This document shows positions 8,682 to 17,139 of a stretch of DNA of 64,000 nt, piece after piece. The stretch is taken from positions 186,001 to 250,000 of the forward strand of contig JAJRWT010000063.1 in assembly GCA_024276675.1 (NCBI GenBank). The letters run 5' to 3'. The position numbers and the translations under genes were made by a program. The notes below the pieces were generated by a model. That model was given only the letters and a program-made list of their open reading frames with translations, searched no databases and had not been told where the DNA came from. Origin of the DNA: Myxococcota bacterium. Lineage in GTDB: Bacteria > Myxococcota_A > UBA796 > JAFGLY01. Within the stretch, counting starts at the first letter, position 1; every line of letters begins with the position of its first letter.

Positions 8682-9645
8682 ACCGGAAGAACGCCAGGAT
8701 CCTGCCCTGGACGAAGCCGCCTCATTTGGCGGACCCGGCTGGCGCCCTCGACAGGCGAGTCACGACCAGGAGCTCGCCCAGGGAAGATACTGGCATCGCT
8801 GTGGCTATCGCTCCGAAGTGGCGGAGCTGAAAGAACTCCTGTTGGCCTGGCCCGGCTCGGAGCAGGAATACGAGTCCTCTCCCGACAGTCTCCTCATGCT
8901 GGAACGTCCCCAACTCAAGCTGCTGCAACGACAGGCTGCCTCCCTGGCCAGGGCATACGAACACCTCGGGGCCAAGGTCCACATTGTGCGACCCGCCTCG
9001 CCTCCGCCACCCAATTGGCTGTTCATGCGGGACCTGTTCTTCGCCACTCCCGCCGGGGCCATCCTGGCCAGGATGGCTTCGGAACAACGGGCCGGCGAGG
9101 AGCAGCACATGGCCCGGGCACTTGCCGACATGGGCGTCCCCATTATCGCCATGCCGACCGGAAAGGCCACCTTCGAAGGTGCTGACTGCCTGTGGCTCGA
9201 CGAGTCCACCCTCTTGCTCGGTATCGGAGTCCGCACCAACCGCAAGGGTATGGAACTTCTGGGATGGCTCATGGAATCCATGGGCACCAGCTTGATTCCA
9301 ATCCACCTGCCCCGCGGGGTTCAACACCTGCTGGGCCTGGTGAACTTCATCGACAGGGACCTCGCCGCACTCCACGGAGCCATGGCACCCACCCGTCTGC
9401 GCAGGTTGCTGGAAGAACACGGCGTGGAGTGCATCGTGCTCCCACCCGACCGAGAACTGCTCCACGGCCGTTCCATGAACTTCGTGACCATCTCGCCCCG
9501 ACGACTGCTCATGCCGGCGGACTGCCCCCGCACGAGGGCGCGCTACCAGGCTCACGGCGTGGAAACCCACGAGGTGGACATAAGCGAATACTTGAAGGCC
9601 GCCGGCGGCATAGGCTGCCTCACAGGCGTTCTGCTACGGCAATGA
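8653..9645 (+). CDS. Amidinotransferase / dimethylarginine dimethylaminohydrolase-like enzyme
   Basis: A 330-residue member of the guanidino-group-modifying superfamily (DDAH, arginine deiminase, glycine amidinotransferase). Landmarks are NWLFMRDLFFATP (substrate Asp), ATFEGADCLWLDESTLLLG (about residues 175-195), NFIDRDLAALHG (about 232) and the nucleophile Cys322 in GGIGCLTG at the C-terminus. The first roughly 55 residues are an extra segment; the family core begins at GYRSEVAELKELLLAWPG. The frame overlaps the sulfotransferase by 29 bases, indicating one transcript. Reaction type (hydrolysis or transfer) is not settled by motifs. Confidence 0.87.
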   Translation: MHTIQKPGHEPEERQDPALDEAASFGGPGWRPRQASHDQELAQGRYWHRCGYRSEVAELKELLLAWPGSEQEYESSPDSLLMLERPQLKLLQRQAASLARAYEHLGAKVHIVRPASPPPPNWLFMRDLFFATPAGAILARMASEQRAGEEQHMARALADMGVPIIAMPTGKATFEGADCLWLDESTLLLGIGVRTNRKGMELLGWLMESMGTSLIPIHLPRGVQHLLGLVNFIDRDLAALHGAMAPTRLRRLLEEHGVECIVLPPDRELLHGRSMNFVTISPRRLLMPADCPRTRARYQAHGVETHEVDISEYLKAAGGIGCLTGVLLRQ

Positions 9646-9777
9646 TCCGCCAACGGGAAAGACTCGTCCCGCTCGAGGAAAGAACCTCGATGGAGCCCTC
9701 CCCCCGGGGGCCCCCTGCCCGGCCCAGGGGCTCTCCCCCCCCAACCGCCCCCCCCGCCGCCGGCGGTACAGCGTTTT
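9646..9777. other. GC-rich convergent intergenic spacer with C tracts and dyads
   Basis: The 132 bases between convergent genes contain runs of up to eight C and an imperfect dyad (GAGCCC near 9699 pairing with GGGCTC near 9728). It may serve as a two-way terminator, but there is no T tract. Such a tract is also prone to sequencing error. Confidence 0.35.
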
Positions 9778-10929
9778 TCAGCAGCCCGCAGCAACCTGGA
9801 AAGACTCTGCCAGAACATCGCGTATCCTGGCTGCCGCCTTGCCGTCTCCGTAGGGATTGTGGGCCCGGTGCATGACCTGGTAGGCCTGCTCGTCCAGCAG
9901 CAAGCGCTCGGATTCCGCGACGATACGCTGCACCGAAGTGCCCACCAGTTTCACGGTTCCTGCCTGAACGCCTTCGGGCCGCTCCGTGGTGTCGCGCATG
10001 ACCAGTACCGGTTTTCCCAGGCTCGGAGCTTCTTCCTGTATGCCTCCGGAGTCGGTGAGCACGAACCTGGCCCGGTCCATGAGCCTGATAAAAGGTGCAT
10101 AGCCAAGGGGCGGGATGAGATGCACGTTTTCCAATCCTGAGAGATGCTCGTTCACGGGCCGGCGCACGTTTGGATTCAGGTGCACGGGATAGACGATATG
10201 AACCCCGGGATGACGCTGGGATATCCTACGCAGGGCCGTACAGATATCCCTGAAACCCTGCCCGAAACTCTCACGCCTGTGGCCCGTCACCAGGATCACC
10301 GGTACCCGTGGGTTCCGCATGACAGGCCAGGCGCTGCCAAAGCAGGCATTGTCCACCTGCAGGGTGTCCAGGCGGGAACGTACGTCCAGGAGTGCGTCGA
10401 TGACGGTGTTCCCGGTCACCCACACCCTGTCGGGTTCACAGCCTTCACAGAGAAGGACATCCCTTGCCCTGCTGGTGGGGGGAAACAGGTAGGTACAAAG
10501 CCGATCCGCCAGCACACGGTTGGCCTCTTCCGGGAAGGGGGCGGCCAGGTTGCCCGTGCGAAGCCCGGCCTCCACGTGCCCCACCGGCACGCGGGCGTAG
10601 AACGAGGCCAGCGTGGCAGCGAAGGTGGTGGTGGTATCCCCGTGGACCAGCACAAGATCGGGCTTTTCCAGCGCAAGTACGCCTTGTATGCCCAGTATCA
10701 CCGCGGCGGTCAAGTGGTACAGATCCTGCCCGGGACGCATGAGGTCGAGATCGTGCCGCGGACGCAACGCGAAAAGCTCCAATATCTGGTCCAGCATGTC
10801 CCTGTGCTGTGCTGTCACACAGAGAACATGGTGGAAGTGTTCCGATTGCTCCAGGGCCCTTACTACCGGGGCCATCTTGATGGCTTCGGGGCGAGTGCCG
10901 AAAACCGTCAGAATACGTATCTTTTTCAT
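9778..10929 (-). CDS. wecB: UDP-N-acetylglucosamine 2-epimerase, non-hydrolysing
   Basis: A 383-residue GT-B-fold cytosolic enzyme that interconverts UDP-GlcNAc and UDP-ManNAc for surface polysaccharide precursors. Family signatures are [15 protein letters not shown] at the N-terminus, [17 protein letters not shown] and [10 protein letters not shown] around residues 95-125, [32 protein letters not shown] around 215, and [20 protein letters not shown] around 293. Length is typical. It is followed downstream on the same strand by nothing, and preceded by a nucleotide-sugar epimerase gene 56 bases away, so the two are likely cotranscribed. Confidence 0.94.
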   Translation of the reverse strand: MKKIRILTVFGTRPEAIKMAPVVRALEQSEHFHHVLCVTAQHRDMLDQILELFALRPRHDLDLMRPGQDLYHLTAAVILGIQGVLALEKPDLVLVHGDTTTTFAATLASFYARVPVGHVEAGLRTGNLAAPFPEEANRVLADRLCTYLFPPTSRARDVLLCEGCEPDRVWVTGNTVIDALLDVRSRLDTLQVDNACFGSAWPVMRNPRVPVILVTGHRRESFGQGFRDICTALRRISQRHPGVHIVYPVHLNPNVRRPVNEHLSGLENVHLIPPLGYAPFIRLMDRARFVLTDSGGIQEEAPSLGKPVLVMRDTTERPEGVQAGTVKLVGTSVQRIVAESERLLLDEQAYQVMHRAHNPYGDGKAAARIRDVLAESFQVAAGC

Positions 10930-10985
10930 TCAGGTTCTCCTGGAGAGCCGAGAATTTCCCACGGGGGCTGGCTGGGGCCCTCCTG

Positions 10986-11987
10986 TCAAGGGTGGCGAGC
11001 GGCACCGGGTTCCTGGTTTTCGAACCACTCCAGGAAACGCTCCAGGCCCTCCCGGAGCCCCACTGACGGCTGGTAGCCCAGGGCCTTCCGCGCGACACCG
11101 AGGTCGGCCCAGGTCATGGGTACGTCCCCCTCCTGCTGGTCCGCAATGCGCAACTCCGGCACCCGCCCCACCACCGATGCCAGGGTATCCACCAGAGACA
11201 TAAGTGTCACGGGTCGGTCGTTCCCCAGGTTGGCCACCAATCTCCCTCCAGATCTCTCCATGGCGGCCAGTATTCCCTGGACGATGTCACCCACGTAGGT
11301 GTAGTCCCTCGTGCTGGACCCGTCGCCGAACAGCGTGATGGGTCTACCATCCAGCAGGGCCCTGGTAAACCTGTGGATGGCCATGTCCGGCCTTTGCCTG
11401 GGACCGAAGACCGTAAAGAGTCGCAGGTTGGTGAGCGAGAATCCATGCAGCCTCTGCCAAGTATCACACATCAGCTCGGCCGCTCGCTTGCTGCACGCGT
11501 ATGGACTGGTTGGCGTAGGCAGTGCATCCCCCTCGGCGAATGGCCCCTGGATGCGAGCCCCGTAGACCGATGAACTGCTCACGTTCACCAGGCGCTTCAC
11601 CCCCGCCTGGGTCATGGTCTCGAGAAGCACCGCCGTGCCGCCCACATTTACGTGGGCGTAGGCGGCGGGGTCCGAAAGACTGGGCCGAACTCCCGCCTTT
11701 GCCGCCAAATGAACGACTATGTCTGTGTTGGACATCAGGGCCGCGAGAGTGGGCGCGTCACAGATGTCGGCCTGGTGAAATGATATCCGGTCCATCACCG
11801 AGGCCAGGTTTCGCAGCTTCCTGGCGGGCGAATAATATGGATCAAGGTTGTCGACGACAATCACTTGGTCGCCACGCTCAACCAGTGCCTCCACCAGGTG
11901 GGAGCCGATGAAACCCGCCCCACCCGTCACGAGAACGCGACGAGATCCGGAATGACAGTCCTGGATTTGTTGCTTGCCCAACGACAC
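10986..11987 (-). CDS. NAD-dependent nucleotide-sugar epimerase, UDP-glucuronate 4-epimerase-like
   Basis: A 333-residue short-chain dehydrogenase of extended type. The Rossmann loop VTGGAGFIGSHLVEALVERG begins near residue 20. HLAAKAGVRPSL, NVSSSSVYG and the catalytic SPYACSKRAAELM (Tyr-x3-Lys) follow, and LRLFTVFGPRQRPDMAI is the motif I associate with UDP-glucuronate/UDP-galacturonate 4-epimerases. It would supply an epimerised UDP-sugar for capsule, LPS or exopolysaccharide alongside WecB. The start is a GTG with weak ribosome-site support, so the first 15 residues are uncertain. Confidence 0.88.
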   Translation of the reverse strand: MSLGKQQIQDCHSGSRRVLVTGGAGFIGSHLVEALVERGDQVIVVDNLDPYYSPARKLRNLASVMDRISFHQADICDAPTLAALMSNTDIVVHLAAKAGVRPSLSDPAAYAHVNVGGTAVLLETMTQAGVKRLVNVSSSSVYGARIQGPFAEGDALPTPTSPYACSKRAAELMCDTWQRLHGFSLTNLRLFTVFGPRQRPDMAIHRFTRALLDGRPITLFGDGSSTRDYTYVGDIVQGILAAMERSGGRLVANLGNDRPVTLMSLVDTLASVVGRVPELRIADQQEGDVPMTWADLGVARKALGYQPSVGLREGLERFLEWFENQEPGAARHP

Positions 11988-12165
11988 TCCCGTGGAATTC
12001 AGGTACAGGAAGTTCCCGCTGTACCCGTTTCCAGGTCACGGAGCAAAGAAGGAAGGTCACCAGGCAGGTAAAGGTTTGCACGAGAATGACCAAGACGCCC
12101 GGGAGACAACCGGACACCCGCCAGGCTGGGCGCCAGGAGTGGTGTCTGTCCCGCCGCGGGTGTTC

Positions 12166-14100
12166 TCAGGTTCCGGTGCAGGAGTAGCTGACGGTCATGG
12201 TTGCAAGTTCGCTTGTTTCACCCATGCAGTCGGTGACCTGCAACGAGATCTCTACGGATTCCACGCTCGTTTCACCGTACTCGGTGGACGGCCCCGTAAT
12301 GGTCAAGGTGGGGGTGGAGGAGGTGCTGTCGTCCAGGGAACCTGAACCGCTCACCACGGCCCACGAGTAGCTCAACCAGTCGTCGTCAGCGTCGTAGCTG
12401 CCGGTGCCGTCCAGGGAAACCGCCAGATCGGCGCAGTCGGGGCAGTCATAGGTTTCTCCGTAGGAGATGGGCGTGCAGTCGGCATTGGCGCTCGAGGAGA
12501 TGTCGCTCCCGGGATCTGCCACTGGGACCGCGTTGGAGGGGCGATCCGTGATCTCCAGGATGAGCGTGTCGGTGGCGGTTTCTTCACCCTCGTCTTCCAC
12601 CGTGAGGGTGAAGATCCAGGTGCCGGCAACATCGGGGGTAATGGTGGGGCTTTCATCGGTGGACGAGTCGATGTCGGCGCTGGTGAGCAGGGTGCCTTCG
12701 GGAGCGGACTCCAACTCCCAGGTGTAGGTCAGTTCGGTGCCGTCACCGTCGTAGCTCCCGGAGCCAACGAGTTGGAGGAGGTCACAGGTATACAGGGTTG
12801 ATGTCTCGGGGTCGTAGTCGGCATCGGCCACGGGCATGACTTCGATTTCGCCGTCACAATTGTTGTCCAGATCCGGATCAATCTCGGGAGCTCCCGGATA
12901 GACCACCGGGTTCGTGTCGTCGCAGTCGTCGTCGTCTATGCTGTAACCGTCGCCGTCGTAGTCCCACGACGTACACAGCTCGTTTCCGCTTCCCGGCGAG
13001 CCCATGTCCAGACCGACGCTCCATTCCATGGTGGCGGCGCACCAAGCATCCGGGTCGTCGTTGGTGATGAAGTCGTAGCAGGAGGGTTCCAGGTTCATGG
13101 AGGCCCCGGGGACATCGGGCATGCTGGCGCCATCGTCCCAGGTAACCTCGTCGAACACCAGGTCTTCGGCAGCCAGGTAGATTTCGTCGGACTCGTTTGA
13201 CAAGAAAAAATCGCTGTACTCGTAATCGACGCCCACCTCCCCGTTGAGGGAGTAGTCGTCTTCTATGCCAAGGACCATGAAGGTATTGGCGGCGATGGGC
13301 AGGAGATCATCGCTTTGTATCTGGTGATAGTCCAGATCCACGCCTGAACCCAGCACGATGCCGTTCATGTAGATCACGTGGTCCGTGGTGTTGTAGATCT
13401 CGAACCACTCACCCAGCGTGTCGCTCACTATGAAGGGGTTGTTCATGATCTCGGTGATGACGATATCGCCCTCGGTCCAGTCGTTTTCGTCGATGAACCC
13501 GTCACAGTCGTTGTCGGTCACATCGCCTGCAACTTCGTCGGCCCCGGGATTGATGTCGGGATCGGTATCATCACAATCGGCGGACAATTCATCGGTCCCA
13601 CATGTCGTATAGCTGTCGCCGTCTTCGTCGAAGCCTTCATCGATGAGCCCGTTGCCGTCGTTGTCCAGACCGTCGCAGATTTCTTCGGAGAGACAGTCCG
13701 CGGTTCCATCACCATCGGAGTCGCTGAAGTCTTCGTCCACGAGCCCGTCGCCGTCGTTGTCCAGACCGTCGCATTCCTCTTCGTCGACACAGTCCGCGAT
13801 GCCATCGGCGTCAGAGTCGCTGAAGCCTTCGTCGATCTTCCCGTTGCAGTTGTCATCCAGGCCGTTGCAGGTTTCGCTCTGGCCCACGAAGATTTCCGGG
13901 TTGTTGTCGTCACAGTCGCCGTCTGCGCGGCTCTGGACGTCTCCATCCAGATCTTCGACCATGACGTAGGTATCCCTTGAGCCGACGCTGTCCCTGGTGT
14001 CGCCCGTGGAATCGGTCTTGCTTCCACAAGGGTTGACCGCCAGCAACAAGCCCGCCAACGGAAGGAGCGATGCTTTATTGATATGCCGCATCCCAGCCAC
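12166..14100 (-). CDS. Secreted MopE-repeat protein with lamin-tail-like and PKD-like domains
   Basis: A 644-residue, very acidic exported protein. The N-terminus is a signal peptide ending in LLLAVNPCGSKTD; a lipidated Cys is possible although the box is imperfect. Residues about 60-205 hold four or five MopE/thrombospondin-3-like calcium-binding repeats (NGLDDNCNGKIDEGF style). Residues about 210-370 resemble a lamin-tail domain (DIVITEIMNNP, then WFEIYNTTD), a further MopE repeat follows, and residues about 430-644 form two PKD/Ig-like domains with DGTGSYDADDDWLSYSW. The function is probably adhesion or surface scaffolding. It does not end in an obvious sorting tail. Confidence 0.85.
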   Translation of the reverse strand: MAGMRHINKASLLPLAGLLLAVNPCGSKTDSTGDTRDSVGSRDTYVMVEDLDGDVQSRADGDCDDNNPEIFVGQSETCNGLDDNCNGKIDEGFSDSDADGIADCVDEEECDGLDNDGDGLVDEDFSDSDGDGTADCLSEEICDGLDNDGNGLIDEGFDEDGDSYTTCGTDELSADCDDTDPDINPGADEVAGDVTDNDCDGFIDENDWTEGDIVITEIMNNPFIVSDTLGEWFEIYNTTDHVIYMNGIVLGSGVDLDYHQIQSDDLLPIAANTFMVLGIEDDYSLNGEVGVDYEYSDFFLSNESDEIYLAAEDLVFDEVTWDDGASMPDVPGASMNLEPSCYDFITNDDPDAWCAATMEWSVGLDMGSPGSGNELCTSWDYDGDGYSIDDDDCDDTNPVVYPGAPEIDPDLDNNCDGEIEVMPVADADYDPETSTLYTCDLLQLVGSGSYDGDGTELTYTWELESAPEGTLLTSADIDSSTDESPTITPDVAGTWIFTLTVEDEGEETATDTLILEITDRPSNAVPVADPGSDISSSANADCTPISYGETYDCPDCADLAVSLDGTGSYDADDDWLSYSWAVVSGSGSLDDSTSSTPTLTITGPSTEYGETSVESVEISLQVTDCMGETSELATMTVSYSCTGT

Positions 14101-14221
14101 CTGTTTTGTATTCTTAAGCTATGTCTGCTCATATTCCAACCAAGAGTAGCAGAGCATGTAGGGACTCCGCAAGCCCCCTGGCGGCTGTTGGAGTCAAAAA
14201 ACAGTGGCATCCGCCGCAGGT

Positions 14222-16024
14222 CTATTCCATGTAGCCAAGTGCTCTCAACTGTTCCTCGTTCACCCCGGCTGCCCCCTTGTCCAGCCTCCGCCCCAGAGCC
14301 AGGTGGTCGTAGCTGTCAGGCCCCTGCGGCAAGACAGGAAGGCGGTCCAGGATTTCGTCGGGGACAGTTCCCTCCATGTCACTGGCCTGCGGCAGACCCA
14401 GCAGCGCCAGCAAGGTGGGAGCCACGTCGACAAGGTTCAGATCATCCAGCGTTCCCCCGCTGGGAATCGAGGGACCAGCGGCCATGAACACTCCATCAGG
14501 TGCGTGGACGCCCGAGTAGACCTCGGTTGGCTTGATGAAGTCGGAAAGAGGCAAGCCGGACACGGTGTCCTGTCGGATCCTGTCCTCGCTCACCCACTCG
14601 TCCCTTATGGTTAGCCCCAGCGAGCGAACATCACCCACCATGGGTTCCCACTTGTACAAGGGCTCCCCCGTGGAGGACAGCCGCAGCGTACGCAGGAAAA
14701 CCACCAGGCGCTTCAAATCAGGGTTTTCTCCCAGCAGAGTTACCACCACCTTGTGACCCAGCCTGGTCACCTCGGCCGGTCCTGTGTTGGCCTCTACCAG
14801 TGCCTTGAGCTTCTCGGTCAGTGGAGCGAAGAATCGCCCAGCACCGTCTGTTTCCACCGCCTGGAAGCCGTGGTCGCTCACAACCACCAGGTTGGCCTGC
14901 CGGCCCACTTCATCCAGGAGTTCACCCAGCACCGAGTCGGCCTGGCGGTAGGCCTGACGAAGCGTATCTCCCCATCGCTTGGCATCCGCGGCAGTTACGT
15001 CGGAAAAAGCACCAGGTTCGTAGTACTTCCAGAATCGGTGCCCGATGGCGTCGGTGGCGTAGTCGGTAAATGTGACCACCTGGGGTTTGAACTCGTGGAG
15101 AGCCCACACGAAGACATCACGATCCATCTGGACCCGGATGAATTGCCCATTGGCGTTGCTTCGATTGGGATCGGGAGAGAGGATCTTCTCCTGGAGAGTA
15201 ACGCGAACCGCGTACAACACGGTACTGAAACGCAGGCCGTGGCGAACTCCATCCACGAGGAGCGCCAGGTTTGAACGACGACTCGCCACCTTGTGCCGTT
15301 TCAGACGCCTGGACAGTTCCAGTTCCTTGATGAAGGATAGGTCACTGGGCCAGGTCTGGGCTTCCGGAGCCAGCCAGCCGGGAACCAGGAAGCCTTCACC
15401 CATGTCCTGGGGAGGATAGGTGACGAGCCACTTGTACACCCCCAGGCGAACGCCGGCATCCATCATGATTTCCCAGAAACGAGCGGCCTGGCAGTCACTT
15501 GCCTGAACATGGAAACCGTGGACACCATGTTCTTCGGGGGGTTTGCCCGTGGAGATGGTAGTCCACAGCAAAGGCGAAAACATCGGCTCCATGCTGTTGA
15601 GCACAGCGATGGCGCCCTGGTCACGGACCTTCTTGAATGTTGGAAGGTCCTGCCACATCAGTTTCATCACGTCGAAAGTCGCGCCGTCCACTCCAAAGAC
15701 CAGGAGCTTCACGTCGTTCCTGGGCTCCGGCCTTGGCCACAGGAACCCCAGTCCCGCCGGCAGCAGCAGCAATACCGCCAAGGATAGCGGACAGAGGTTG
15801 TGTAAGGCTCCCTTTCCCAGGAACCTGTTGAGCAGCAACCCGAAAACCGCCCCCAGCAACGCACCCGGCAGGCCCACCAGAAGCACGTAGAGCAACGGGG
15901 CATCCAGGAACCACGGGTTGACCAGTTGTGCCCAGATGGCCACTCCAGGGGCCGGGAGGGCGCCGAGCAAGGCTCCTCGTGCCATTGCCGGTAGCATCCG
16001 GGAAGAATCGATTCTCTGCTTCAT
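14222..16024 (-). CDS. Membrane-anchored alkaline-phosphatase-superfamily phosphodiesterase
   Basis: A 600-residue protein with three N-terminal membrane segments (about residues 12-85) and a large external hydrolase domain of the nucleotide pyrophosphatase/phosphodiesterase type. Metal-site motifs are LLVFGVDGATFDVM, FSPLLWTTISTGKPPEEHGVHG (Thr nucleophile), FTDYATDAIGHRFW, VVVSDHGFQAVE, and GVHAPDGVFMAAGP. ATG 16024, preceded by GGAAG at 8 bases, is preferred to an upstream in-frame start at 16162. It lies in a same-strand set with an LpxL-like acyltransferase and another sulfatase-fold enzyme, consistent with modification of envelope lipids or glycans. The substrate is unknown. Confidence 0.85.
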   Translation of the reverse strand: MKQRIDSSRMLPAMARGALLGALPAPGVAIWAQLVNPWFLDAPLLYVLLVGLPGALLGAVFGLLLNRFLGKGALHNLCPLSLAVLLLLPAGLGFLWPRPEPRNDVKLLVFGVDGATFDVMKLMWQDLPTFKKVRDQGAIAVLNSMEPMFSPLLWTTISTGKPPEEHGVHGFHVQASDCQAARFWEIMMDAGVRLGVYKWLVTYPPQDMGEGFLVPGWLAPEAQTWPSDLSFIKELELSRRLKRHKVASRRSNLALLVDGVRHGLRFSTVLYAVRVTLQEKILSPDPNRSNANGQFIRVQMDRDVFVWALHEFKPQVVTFTDYATDAIGHRFWKYYEPGAFSDVTAADAKRWGDTLRQAYRQADSVLGELLDEVGRQANLVVVSDHGFQAVETDGAGRFFAPLTEKLKALVEANTGPAEVTRLGHKVVVTLLGENPDLKRLVVFLRTLRLSSTGEPLYKWEPMVGDVRSLGLTIRDEWVSEDRIRQDTVSGLPLSDFIKPTEVYSGVHAPDGVFMAAGPSIPSGGTLDDLNLVDVAPTLLALLGLPQASDMEGTVPDEILDRLPVLPQGPDSYDHLALGRRLDKGAAGVNEEQLRALGYME

Positions 16025-16189
16025 GTTCAACTTCCGTTTCAGGTGGCTGCCAGGCCGGAATATCGTCTGTTGAGCGCCGCATAGTGTGTGGTCCAACCAC
16101 GCTCTACTACCTGAAAGGGCAACAGGAAACCAAAAAGGACAGGCTACGAGTAATCCATGCACGAGGTCACGAATCCACGCCCTCGAAAC

Positions 16190-17116
16190 TCAGGTTGAAG
16201 TGTCTCTCGGAATGAACCGCCCGGGCTCGAAATGGTCCCAGAAATGCCAGTCACCAGGATGCCTGGTCAGAACCCTTGTCAAGAAATCAGCAACATGCCC
16301 TGCTCCCAACTCCATGGCTTCACGCAGGGACGGTCCACGTTCCAATTCCAGTTCTGGACCGATCCTGGTGACATGCCGGGGCCCGGTCTTGCCTGGCCGA
16401 TGAACGGTATACAAAGTGAGAAGCGCCGCATGGCCCCTTAAAGCCAGGTACAAGGGGCCCAGCGGCAGGTTCATGGGCTTGCCGCAAACGGTCCGAACCG
16501 TGCGACTGCCAAGTTCCCTGCCACCTCCGGTGCCGTCACATGTGGTCATCACCACGCCCCCCCCCGCCAATCTCCGCAGTATCGGCCTCATGTAGCCTTT
16601 ACCATCCAGTATTTCCACGGGCATGTGGGCTTCCAGCGAGGCACGAACTCCCGCCGCCCAGCGCCCCGTGGGGCTGAGCCCGAGAACCTCTCCTCCTCCA
16701 ACCTGGTGCATGGGATAGCCCATCAGCCCGAGTACATGGAGAGGAAGTTGTGCGGGCCCCATGTGCGGAAGCATGACCAGTACTCCCCTTCCGCTGGCGA
16801 TGGCCCGGTCCAGGTGCTCCAGGCCCTCGATGCCCAGGTATCGTTCGGCGTTGCGATTGTTTATCCTGGAAAAGCTGAAAGGAAGGTACTGGTTGGCGAA
16901 GTGGGTCGCAAAGGCATCCAGGGCCAGAGACCTGGTGTCCTGCATGTGGGGGAAAGCCCTTTTCAAGTTGCGCTCTATACGATGACGAGCCCCGCTCGCC
17001 AGTGTGCCTACCGCCCTGCCCAGAACTCGATTGGCCTGAAGTTCCTGCCCGTCCGGCAGCAACGCCAAAGCCTGACGGTACGGTCCCCAGACCGAAAACC
17101 TGTAGAGATCCCGCAT
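16190..17116 (-). CDS. LpxL/HtrB-like lysophospholipid acyltransferase
   Basis: A 308-residue acyltransferase of the lipid A lauroyl/myristoyl transferase type, acting at the inner membrane. The conserved core is RIERNLKRAFPHM, GRGVLVMLPHMGPAQLPLHVLG (family H-x4-acid box, here HMGPAQ with Gln at the last position), VVMTTCDGTGGG, and the substrate-pocket YLALRGHAALLTLYTV. Gln in place of Asp/Glu in the catalytic box is unusual and should be checked. ATG 17116 is chosen over an upstream TTG at 17137 that would overlap the neighbour. It sits between two alkaline-phosphatase-superfamily genes. Confidence 0.8.
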   Translation of the reverse strand: MRDLYRFSVWGPYRQALALLPDGQELQANRVLGRAVGTLASGARHRIERNLKRAFPHMQDTRSLALDAFATHFANQYLPFSFSRINNRNAERYLGIEGLEHLDRAIASGRGVLVMLPHMGPAQLPLHVLGLMGYPMHQVGGGEVLGLSPTGRWAAGVRASLEAHMPVEILDGKGYMRPILRRLAGGGVVMTTCDGTGGGRELGSRTVRTVCGKPMNLPLGPLYLALRGHAALLTLYTVHRPGKTGPRHVTRIGPELELERGPSLREAMELGAGHVADFLTRVLTRHPGDWHFWDHFEPGRFIPRDTST

Positions 17117-17139
17117 GGGGGATTCCTTGAAGATCAATT

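Noticed and set aside
13378..13980. A 200-codon plus-strand frame opposite the first MopE protein
   Set aside because: It is Val/Ile-rich because it is antisense to Asp codons, which is a known shadow of repeat proteins.
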